From Gemmatimonadota bacterium (GTDB lineage Bacteria > Gemmatimonadota > Gemmatimonadetes > Gemmatimonadales > Gemmatimonadaceae): a DNA stretch of 39,576 nt. Of the stretch, positions 33,395 to 39,576 are shown one piece after another. The notes beneath the pieces were generated by a model. The model searched no databases. It saw only the letters and a program-made list of their open reading frames with translations, and had not been told where the DNA came from. The position numbers and the translations under genes were made by a program. How positions within the stretch are numbered: position 1 is the first letter of the stretch; the number at the start of each line of letters is the position of its first letter. The DNA lies in NCBI GenBank assembly GCA_028876725.1, contig JAGWRB010000284.1:1-39576 (forward strand), read 5' to 3'.

Positions 33395-33511
33395 GGGTGT
33401 CACGTTACTTCGTGATCCACCATTTCGTCTTTGGAGCGTAACGATCGCGGCCGTTGGCGGCGCGGGCGTTGCTCCCTGTTCGAACCAGGGAAAGTGCGTT
33501 ACTCTATCGTC

Positions 33512-34081
33512 GTGAAGACGACGGAATCCACCGCCTCGGTCGTTGATCAGGACGCGTCTGATCAACTGGTCATTCAGCAGGTGCTCGCGGGCAAACGCGA
33601 CGCATTCCGGCTGCTGATCACCCGCTACAGCGATCCGCTGTACCGGCACGCGTTGTGCATGACGGGAAGCCCGGACGTCGCGGAAGACATCCTTCAGCTT
33701 TCCTTCATCAAGGCGTACCAGCACCTCTCGGAGGTGCGGGGGCGGTTCGACGCCTGGGTGTTTCGGATTGTCGCGAACGGCTGCAAGGATTGGCTGAAGA
33801 ATATTCGGCGCTCGCATCTGAGCTACGAGGAGGACGATCAACCCTCGCAGCATGCGACGCCCGATGAAGAGCTGGATCGGTCGGAGCTGAGATCGGATCT
33901 CGATCGTGCGTTGACCGCGCTGCCCGCGTCACTGCGGGAGGCGTTCATCATGAAGCATGTGGAAGGGCGTTCGTACGAGGAAATGGCGGATCTGCTGGGC
34001 ACAACGGTTGGAGCGCTGAAAATGCGCGTGCACCGTGCGCGCGAGGCGCTCCAGGCACTACTCGAGGAGAAGTACGCCTGA
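33512..34081 (+). CDS. ECF-type RNA polymerase sigma factor
   Basis: A 189-residue protein from GTG 33512; GTG 33494 and TTG 33431 are in-frame alternatives, and no start has a well-spaced ribosome site. Sigma region 2 reads RDAFRLLITRYSDPLYRHAL and DVAEDILQLSFIKAYQHL, with FDAWVFRIVANGCKDWLKNI; region 4 reads LTALPASLREAFIMKHVEGR, SYEEMADLLGTTVGALKMRV and HRAREALQALLEE. These define a group IV (extracytoplasmic function) sigma factor. The next gene starts 1 nt later and encodes a small membrane protein, the usual anti-sigma position. A CGTCGT-GAAG-ACGACG hairpin (33508-33523) covers the chosen start. Confidence 0.85.
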   Translation: MKTTESTASVVDQDASDQLVIQQVLAGKRDAFRLLITRYSDPLYRHALCMTGSPDVAEDILQLSFIKAYQHLSEVRGRFDAWVFRIVANGCKDWLKNIRRSHLSYEEDDQPSQHATPDEELDRSELRSDLDRALTALPASLREAFIMKHVEGRSYEEMADLLGTTVGALKMRVHRAREALQALLEEKYA

Positions 34082-34082
34082 C

Positions 34083-34514
34083 ATGTACGACGACCTGAGT
34101 TCCGAATCCGGGTTGACGCGTGAGGAGCGCAAGCGTCCCGTGCAGGATGCGCCCGCACGCCCGCTGATCGATCGTGAAGTTCCGTTGGGTCCGCAGGCGG
34201 ATCGCCCCATCGCGGCACCCGTACATGCATGGTTGGATGGGGAGCTGCCGGAGGCTGCCGTGCGCAAGAGTGAATCGTCGAAGGATGTGGAATTCTGGCG
34301 GGGCCTGGACGCCGAAATGGCGCGGGTTCGCCGGCTGCGCACCCCGCAGCACGTGGAAGCGCAGATCATGGCGGCCCTGCCGACGCACGCGCCGGCGGCC
34401 ACCATCAGTCCCTGGTATCGCCGCGAGTTCGTGGTCACGCCCACCACGGCGCTCCTCGTGGGGGCCGCGCTCGTGGCCGCGGCCTCGATCGTCACGGCTC
34501 TGCTCGTGCGCTGA
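34083..34514 (+). CDS. Putative single-pass anti-sigma factor
   Basis: A 143-residue protein. ATG 34083 is one base after the sigma factor stop. A cytoplasmic part contains VHAWLDGELPE, the classic opening of anti-sigma domains (YLDGEL), then a helical stretch (KDVEFWRGLDAEMARVRRLR). One membrane span (TTALLVGAALVAAASIVTAL) ends the protein with almost no periplasmic part. The zinc-binding HxxxCxxC motif of typical zinc anti-sigma proteins is missing. Membrane sequestration of the upstream sigma factor is inferred from position and layout. Confidence 0.65.
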   Translation: MYDDLSSESGLTREERKRPVQDAPARPLIDREVPLGPQADRPIAAPVHAWLDGELPEAAVRKSESSKDVEFWRGLDAEMARVRRLRTPQHVEAQIMAALPTHAPAATISPWYRREFVVTPTTALLVGAALVAAASIVTALLVR

Positions 34515-34539
34515 GCGGCGAACCCCGTTCGCACGTCCC

Positions 34540-34572
34540 CGGCGGCCGGCTCCTTCACGGATCCGGCCGCCG
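34540..34572 (+). terminator. Hairpin terminator after the anti-sigma gene
   Basis: A perfect 10-bp stem (34540-34549 with 34563-34572) with a 13-nt loop, 26 nt after the stop codon and followed by TTTGC. Confidence 0.55.
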
Positions 34573-34623
34573 TTTGCACGAGGGCCCTGAAACCGGGCGC
34601 GGAGTTCCCGCGTTGAGGTCCCC

Positions 34624-35097
34624 ATGACCGAACACACTCGTATCGCCGACCAGATTCGCCGCGCGGCCAACGGAAACGCGTGGCACGGCCCCGCCCTCGC
34701 CGAGGTGCTGGCCCGCGTGTCCGCGGAGCAGGCGGCGTCGCATCCGCTGTCCGGTGCGCACAGTATCTGGGAACTCGTCGGGCACATCACCACCTGGACC
34801 GACGCCGTGCGCCGCCGGTTCGAGGGCGACAATTACGAGCCCATGGAGGCCGAAAACTTTCCCGCAGTCGTGGATCGGTCGCCGGGGGCCTGGAAGGCGG
34901 CCTGCGACTCGGCGCTGGCGGCGCACGAGGCCCTGGCCCGTGCGGTCGAGCGCCGTCCCGGCGCCGACCTCGACGCGCCGGTGTTCGAGCGCCCGTATAC
35001 GGTGTATGGCATGCTGCACGGCGCCGCGCAGCACACGCTCTACCATGCCGGGCAGATCGCCCTGATCCGGCGCGCATTGGGCGCCCCCGTCGCGTGA
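34624..35097 (+). CDS. DinB/YfiT-family putative metal-dependent protein
   Basis: A 157-residue four-helix-bundle protein. HSIWELVGHITTW and GAAQHTLYHAGQIALIRR are the family's two signature helices and supply a histidine triad (His54, His137, His141) for a divalent metal. DinB-superfamily members include thiol-dependent transferases such as bacillithiol or mycothiol S-transferases. No thiol pathway gene is nearby, so the substrate is unknown. The downstream SGNH hydrolase start overlaps its stop by 4 nt. Confidence 0.85.
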   Translation: MTEHTRIADQIRRAANGNAWHGPALAEVLARVSAEQAASHPLSGAHSIWELVGHITTWTDAVRRRFEGDNYEPMEAENFPAVVDRSPGAWKAACDSALAAHEALARAVERRPGADLDAPVFERPYTVYGMLHGAAQHTLYHAGQIALIRRALGAPVA

Positions 35098-35699
35098 GCG
35101 GCATCCGCTACCTCGCGCTCGGCGACTCGTACACGATCGGCGAAGGGGTCGCGCCCCACGAACGGTGGCCCGAGCGGCTGGCCGCGACGCTTCGAGAACG
35201 TGGGTACCCGATGGCCGATCCCGAGGTCGTCGCGCGAACCGGCTGGACCTGCGATGAACTCGCGGCGGGAATCTCCGCCGCGGCGCTGCGCGGTCCGTAC
35301 GCGCTCGTGTCGCTCCTGATCGGCGTCAACGATCAGTATCGCGGCGGGACGCCGGACGAGTACCGTCCGCGCTTCGACGCCATCTGTGCGCTCGCGAAGT
35401 CGCTCGCCGGCGAACGTACGGGTCGCGTCGTGGTGCTGTCGATTCCCGACTGGGGCGTGAGCCCGTTCGCGCCCGAGCGCGGCCGCGCCGAAATCGCGCG
35501 CGAGATCGACGCGTTCAACGCCGTGAATCGCGCCGTGGCCGCGCGCGCGGGCGCGCGCTACGTGGACATCACCGCGGCGTCCCGAGCAGCCGTCGATCGC
35601 GCGTGCTTCGTGGCCGACGGGCTGCATCCGGCCGCGGCCGTACATGCCGAATGGGCGCGGCTTGCCGTCGACGCTGCGGAGCGCGCGCTGCGGGTTTGA
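35094..35699 (+). CDS. SGNH/GDSL-family hydrolase
   Basis: A 201-residue protein from GTG 35094, overlapping the DinB gene by 4 nt (GTGA). All four SGNH blocks are visible: LALGDSYT with catalytic Ser12, a conserved Gly at about 50 (RTGWTCDEL), LIGVNDQYRGG with Asn79, and DGLHP with Asp175 and His178. No signal peptide is present, so it is probably a cytoplasmic esterase or thioesterase. Coupling to the DinB gene suggests a joint role, unspecified by sequence. Confidence 0.85.
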   Translation: MSGIRYLALGDSYTIGEGVAPHERWPERLAATLRERGYPMADPEVVARTGWTCDELAAGISAAALRGPYALVSLLIGVNDQYRGGTPDEYRPRFDAICALAKSLAGERTGRVVVLSIPDWGVSPFAPERGRAEIAREIDAFNAVNRAVAARAGARYVDITAASRAAVDRACFVADGLHPAAAVHAEWARLAVDAAERALRV

Positions 35700-35708
35700 A
35701 CGCCGTCG

Positions 35709-36122
35709 CTATAGATCCCGCCGCAGGAAGACCTGATCGACGCCCGGCCGGTAGTATCCGGCGATGCGCGCTTCCTCCGCGAACCCCGCGTCGCGCAGCA
35801 AACCAATGGCGCCGGCAAAGGGGGCGTCGTCGGGCCACTCGGCCATCGCGAAGCGAGCGCCCATCGCACGCAGCACATCGCACACGCTGGCCACGAGCCG
35901 CGAATCGTGGCCCAGCAGGAGATGGATGCGTCCGGCGCCGCTGGCGCCGGCCACGAGTCCCACCAGTCCCAGCGCCGTGACCGCGCCGGCGTGCTCGGTC
36001 CACACGGCGCACGATTCGTCGCCGGCCTCTCGCTCGGCGAGCGCGAGCAGTTCCAGCGCGCGCGCGAGGTACGGTGTTCCCCCGAGCGTCGACTCGATGA
36101 GGTCTCGCGCGCGCGCCCGCAT
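35709..36122 (-). CDS. Small GNAT-like protein
   Basis: A 137-residue protein from ATG 36122, five bases after lpdA on the same strand. AVTALGLVGLVAGASGAGRI looks like a central strand pair, and LRDAGFAEEARIAGYYRPGV, then DQVFLRRDL, resemble the C-terminal helix and strands of GNAT acetyltransferases. The acetyl-CoA phosphate loop is not clearly present, so this may be a degenerate or atypical member. Function is unknown. Confidence 0.55.
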   Translation of the reverse strand: MRARARDLIESTLGGTPYLARALELLALAEREAGDESCAVWTEHAGAVTALGLVGLVAGASGAGRIHLLLGHDSRLVASVCDVLRAMGARFAMAEWPDDAPFAGAIGLLRDAGFAEEARIAGYYRPGVDQVFLRRDL

Positions 36123-36127
36123 GGAGG

Positions 36128-37540
36128 TCAGATGTGGAGCGCCCGCCCCAGCGTAGCGAGCGCCGCTTCCTTCGTGGCTTCGGACAGCGTCGGATGCGCG
36201 TGCACCGTCATCGCGATGTCCTCGCTCGACGCGCGATACTCGAACGCGAGTACCACCTCGCCGACGAGTTCCGACGCGTTGGGCCCGATGATGTGGCAGC
36301 CCAGCAGTTCGTCGGTGCGCGCGTCGGCGATGAACTTCACGAATCCCGACGTGTCACCCATCGAGCGGGCGCGGCCGTTGGCGGAATACGGAAACTTGCC
36401 GGTCCGGTACTCGCGGCCCGATTCCTTCACTTCGCGCTCGGTGAGCCCCACGGATGCGATCTCGGGCCAGGTGTACACCACCGACGGAATGGATTTGTAG
36501 TGCATGCGCGCGGGGTGACCGGCAATGACCTCGGCCGCCACGACCCCTTCTTCCTCCGCCTTGTGCGCGAGCAGCTTGCCGCCCACGCAGTCGCCGATGG
36601 CGTACACGTTGGGGAGGTTGGTGCGCATGCGGTCATCCACGACGATTTCGCCCCGGCGTCCCACGGCGAGCCCGAGGCCGGCGGCGTCGATGCCGGTGAG
36701 CACCGGGCGGCGCCCCACGGACACCAGCACGTAATCGCCCTCGAGCGTTTCCGGCTTGCCGTCCTTCTCGATGTCCACGAGTACCCGATCCCCATCGCGG
36801 CGTCCACCCACTACTTTGGTGCCGGGGCGGAGTTGGAGCCCCTGCTTCCGGAAGGTGCGGTCGGCGTCCTTCACGACGTCGTCGTCCATGCCGGGAAGAA
36901 TCGTCGGGAACAACTCGACCACCGTGACCTTCGCCCCCAGCCGGCGCCAGACCGACCCCAGTTCGAGACCGATGACCCCGCCGCCAATGACGATGAGATG
37001 CCGGGGCACCTCCGGAATCTTCAGGGCGCCCACGTTCGACAGGATCCGTTCTTCGTCGAACGGCAGGAAGGGGAGTTCGATGGGTACCGAACCGGTGGCG
37101 ATGATGACGTGGCGGGCCTGCCACAGGGTCTCCGAGCCGTCGGCGCCGGCCACGGCCACTACGTTGCCCGCCCTGAGGGTGCCGCGTCCTTTAGCCCAGG
37201 AGACCTTGTTCTTTCGGAACAGGAACTCGATTCCCTTTGTATTTTGTGCTACGACCTCGTTCTTGCGATCGAGCATGCGGGCGAGGTCGAGTTGGACGTC
37301 GCCGATGACGAGGCCGTGCTCGGCGGCGTGGGTACGCGCGAATTCGAAGTGCTCGCTCGAGCTGAGCAGCGCCTTCGAAGGAATGCAGCCGACGTTGACG
37401 CAGGTGCCGCCGAGCGTCTTGTCCATTTCGACACAGACGGTGGCGAGGCCGAGTTGGGCGGCGCGGAGGGCGGCGACGTAGCCGCCGGGGCCGCCGCCGA
37501 TCACGGCGACGTCGGCGTGCTGGTGGGCCGGGTCAGTCAT
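36128..37540 (-). CDS. lpdA: Dihydrolipoyl dehydrogenase (E3)
   Basis: A 470-residue flavoprotein. VIGGGPGGYVAALRAAQLG (14-31) binds FAD; GGTCVNVGCIPSKA carries the redox disulphide (Cys47, Cys52); a second dinucleotide motif (VIGGGVIGLELGSVWRRLG) binds NAD; and HAHPTLSEATKEA holds the catalytic His-Glu pair. It reoxidises the lipoyl arm of 2-oxoacid dehydrogenase complexes with NAD. The E2 gene lies close by at 38478, on the same strand but separated by a divergent gene. The small GNAT-like gene follows 5 nt later. Confidence 0.95.
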   Translation of the reverse strand: MTDPAHQHADVAVIGGGPGGYVAALRAAQLGLATVCVEMDKTLGGTCVNVGCIPSKALLSSSEHFEFARTHAAEHGLVIGDVQLDLARMLDRKNEVVAQNTKGIEFLFRKNKVSWAKGRGTLRAGNVVAVAGADGSETLWQARHVIIATGSVPIELPFLPFDEERILSNVGALKIPEVPRHLIVIGGGVIGLELGSVWRRLGAKVTVVELFPTILPGMDDDVVKDADRTFRKQGLQLRPGTKVVGGRRDGDRVLVDIEKDGKPETLEGDYVLVSVGRRPVLTGIDAAGLGLAVGRRGEIVVDDRMRTNLPNVYAIGDCVGGKLLAHKAEEEGVVAAEVIAGHPARMHYKSIPSVVYTWPEIASVGLTEREVKESGREYRTGKFPYSANGRARSMGDTSGFVKFIADARTDELLGCHIIGPNASELVGEVVLAFEYRASSEDIAMTVHAHPTLSEATKEAALATLGRALHI

Positions 37541-37689
37541 GGCGATGGGTGTGGATGGTGGCTGAATCCAAACCTAGCCGGTCGGCAACGCGGCAGGGAG
37601 TTGCGGCCTCGCGGCGCGCGCCGATGCGAGCAGGTGCAGGAACGATGAACGCGACACTCAGGCGGTATCACTCTTTCCGGAGTCAGGAT

Positions 37690-38382
37690 ATGTCACGAGT
37701 TCTTCGGTGTGCTGTTGTTGGAATGGCAATGGCGGGGCTGGCCTCGACCGGCAACGCGCAGGTGTGCATGGGCACGCCGTCTTTCTCGACGGGGTCGGTG
37801 CGGATCGGCGGCAGCGCGCTGATCAGCAGCGATTCCAAGGCCTATGGCGCGCAGGCCGCGATCGGCACGTGGAAGAACTGGTCGATTTCCGGCGCCTTCG
37901 CGCATGCGAAGATCGACTCCACCGACGGTTCGTCGAACATGGGCGGGGCCGCGGTGTCGTACCAGTACGACATGTCGGGCTCGACGGTGCAGCTCTGCCC
38001 GACCGTGGGCGTGTACGCGCAGGAAGGCTCGCTCGTGGGCGAGGTGCCGTTCCCGAACAATCCGCAGAACACCCTCGACGTACACGTCGGCGGCTCGCTC
38101 GGCTGGGTGGCCAGCTCGTCGTCGAGCATGGAAGTGATTCCTGCGATCAGCGCGGCGTGGGTCGCGCGCAGCCACAAGAACAAGATCGTCCAGCTGGGCG
38201 TGAACAACCCGACCACGACCGACAACTTCGGCCTGTTCACGGGCACCATCGGCTTCGTGTTCAACAAGCGCTGCACGATTTCGCCGATCGTCACGGTGCC
38301 GGTGTCGGAAGAGAACGGCAAGGCGTCGTTCGGCGTGGGCGTGTCGTACAACTTCAACCCGCCCGGCTGGCTGCACATGTAA
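37690..38382 (+). CDS. Small exported beta-barrel/outer-membrane-type protein
   Basis: A 230-residue protein. ATG 37690 has a GGAG ribosome site and a clean signal peptide (LRCAVVGMAMAGLASTGNAQ); an upstream ATG at 37645 is less likely. The mature part has alternating amphipathic strands (AQAAIGTWKNWSISGAFAHA; GAAVSYQYDMSGSTVQLCPT; HVGGSLGWVASSSSSMEVIP) and ends FGVGVSYNFNPPGW, an aromatic strand ending a few residues before the terminus, as in outer-membrane barrels. It is divergent from lpdA. No specific family is recognised. Confidence 0.7.
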   Translation: MSRVLRCAVVGMAMAGLASTGNAQVCMGTPSFSTGSVRIGGSALISSDSKAYGAQAAIGTWKNWSISGAFAHAKIDSTDGSSNMGGAAVSYQYDMSGSTVQLCPTVGVYAQEGSLVGEVPFPNNPQNTLDVHVGGSLGWVASSSSSMEVIPAISAAWVARSHKNKIVQLGVNNPTTTDNFGLFTGTIGFVFNKRCTISPIVTVPVSEENGKASFGVGVSYNFNPPGWLHM

Positions 38383-38415
38383 CGCCGCGCCGCGAGGCGC
38401 GCCGGAGTTGAAGAA

Positions 38416-38448
38416 AGCGGGGCCGCGCACATCGTGCGCGGCCCCGCT
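38416..38448. terminator. Strong bidirectional hairpin terminator
   Basis: A perfect 15-bp stem (38416-38430 with 38434-38448) with a 3-nt loop (ATC), between the convergent barrel gene and the E2 gene. An A-tract to the left (AAGAAA) gives T-rich RNA in the minus direction. Confidence 0.75.
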
Positions 38449-38477
38449 CGTCTTCACCGCTTCACGGCCTCACCGCC

Positions 38478-39576
38478 TCACTCCACGAGCATCGCCCCCG
38501 GCTCTTCCATGAGCTCCTTCACCCGCACCAGGAACAGCACCGCCTGCTGTCCGTCCACGATGCGGTGGTCGTACGAGAGCGCGATGTACATCATGGGGCG
38601 AACGACCACCTCACCGTTGATGGCGACGGGGCGGTCCTGGATTTTGTGGAGGCCCAGAATGCCCACCTGCGGGTAATTCAGGATGGGCGTCGAGATCAGC
38701 GACCCGAACACGCCGCCGTTCGTGATCGTAAATGTGCCGCCGGTGAGATCGTCCATCGTGAGCTTCGCGCGCCGCGCGCGATCGGCCAGCGCGTTCATCT
38801 CGCGCGCGATCTCGAGCAGCCCCATCCGGTCGGCGTCCTTGATGTTCGGCACCACGAGCCCGGCGTCGGACGCGACGGCGATGCCCATGTTCACATAGTG
38901 CTTGTAGACGATGGAGTCGTCGTCGATCTGCGCGTTCACCATCGGGAACGCCTTGAGCGCCTGGCACGCCGCCTTCACGAAGAACGGCATGAACGAGAGC
39001 TTCACGCCGTGCTCCTTTTCCACGCGCTCGCGGATGCGCGCGCGCAGCGACGCCACCCCGCTCATGTCGATTTCGTTGAACGTGGTGAGGTGCGCCGTCG
39101 CGTGCTGCGACTGGAGCAGGTTCTCGGCGATGCGCTTGCGGCGCGTGGTCATCTTCTCGCGCGTTTCGCGCTGCAGGCCCGCGGCGCGCGGGGCGGCAGG
39201 CGTGGGCGACGCCGCAGGTGCGGGTGCAGATGCCGGTGCCGGCGCTCCCGCGACGGGCCGCGCGCTCAGCGCCTCGATCACGTCGGGCTTGCTCACGACG
39301 CCGCCCAGCCCCGTCCCCTGCACTCGCGAGAGGTCAACACCCGACTCGGCCGCCAGCCGTTCGGCGGCCGGCGAGACACGCGGTGCTTCGGCGGGGCGGG
39401 AGGACGGCGTCGCGGGGGCGCTGGCGGCGGCCGGCGCTGCGGCAGGCCGGGCTGCAGCGGGCGCCGGAGCGGCCTTCGAAGCGGCGGCGCTCGGCGTCGC
39501 CGATTCGTCGACCTGCGCCAACTCGTCGTCCACGTGCACGGTGTCGCCCTCGGCGTGCAGGCGCCGGGCCAGCACG
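38478..39576 (-). CDS. sucB: 2-oxoglutarate dehydrogenase E2 (dihydrolipoyl succinyltransferase), N-terminus cut
   Basis: The frame is open to the right edge; about 366 residues are present. The first residues (VLARRLHAEGDTVHVDDELA) are the end of a lipoyl domain, so the lipoyl-lysine lies outside. An Ala/Pro linker leads to the E3-binding domain (SPAAERLAAESGVDLSRVQG), a second Ala/Pro linker, then the catalytic core with GGTFTITNGGVFGSLISTPI and SYDHRIVDG, whose histidine is catalytic. The TITNGG-x-FGSL-x-STPI pattern is that of SucB rather than AceF. lpdA at 36128 would supply the E3 partner. Confidence 0.9.
   Translation of the reverse strand, partial: VLARRLHAEGDTVHVDDELAQVDESATPSAAASKAAPAPAAARPAAAPAAASAPATPSSRPAEAPRVSPAAERLAAESGVDLSRVQGTGLGGVVSKPDVIEALSARPVAGAPAPASAPAPAASPTPAAPRAAGLQRETREKMTTRRKRIAENLLQSQHATAHLTTFNEIDMSGVASLRARIRERVEKEHGVKLSFMPFFVKAACQALKAFPMVNAQIDDDSIVYKHYVNMGIAVASDAGLVVPNIKDADRMGLLEIAREMNALADRARRAKLTMDDLTGGTFTITNGGVFGSLISTPILNYPQVGILGLHKIQDRPVAINGEVVVRPMMYIALSYDHRIVDGQQAVLFLVRVKELMEEPGAMLVE

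Noticed and set aside
1-39576. CRISPR array, prophage or insertion sequence
   Set aside because: No regularly spaced repeats, transposase, integrase or phage structural genes were seen.

Overview
The window is a GC-rich, gene-dense bacterial chromosome segment. It carries lipoproteins with clear lipoboxes, an outer-membrane-type beta-barrel candidate, a bifunctional penicillin-binding protein and a stand-alone TonB-plug-like lipoprotein, so the host is Gram-negative. ThyX thymidylate synthase, the DUF1501/DUF1800 exported pair, many TPR proteins and a squalene/phytoene synthase together suggest Gemmatimonadota or a related group. That assignment is an inference from gene content, with no marker RNA in view. 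No rRNA, tRNA, CRISPR array or intact mobile element was recognised.

Layout. 1-5025: two paralogous TPR-type proteins (the first cut by the window edge), a Yip1-type membrane protein, an AraC-type regulator overlapping the second TPR gene, and an exported polysaccharide deacetylase. 5136-10512: a class A penicillin-binding protein, then a convergent DUF1800-DUF1501 exported pair. 10662-14544: a 1011-residue protein joining a degenerate GGDEF-like domain, a STAND/AAA-type ATPase with a broken P-loop and TPR repeats, followed by an orphan 182-residue protein. 14685-17509: a small protein, an EF-G-like GTPase and a plug-like lipoprotein.

17595-21554 (minus strand) is the most interesting unit. 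Two different D-Ala-D-Ala-ligase-like ATP-grasp enzymes, a GNAT acetyltransferase and a lysine 2,3-aminomutase are joined by overlaps of 4 and 1 nt and a 5-nt gap. KamA plus a GNAT is the known recipe for N-epsilon-acetyl-beta-lysine; the two ligases suggest that beta-lysine or its acetyl form is built into a small peptide or conjugate. This is inference.

21633-25340: ThyX, a GlcD-type FAD oxidase and a divergent squalene/phytoene synthase. 25334-31991 (minus strand) is a tight nine-gene run: a histone-H1-like Lys/Ala-rich protein, an NTF2-like protein, a GHMP sugar kinase, an M20 deacylase, a 72-residue protein, an RNase HI relative missing two catalytic carboxylates, a double zinc-ribbon protein, a lipoprotein and a membrane protein. 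32252-36122: a CaiB-type CoA transferase behind an AT-rich island, an ECF sigma factor with a membrane partner, a DinB-family protein, an SGNH hydrolase and a small GNAT-like protein. 36128-39576: dihydrolipoyl dehydrogenase, a small beta-barrel candidate and the 2-oxoglutarate dehydrogenase E2 (cut by the window edge). E2 and E3 are partners of the same complex.

Strong perfect hairpins mark most gene ends, including bidirectional ones at convergent junctions (7219-7248, 17539-17583, 38416-38448).
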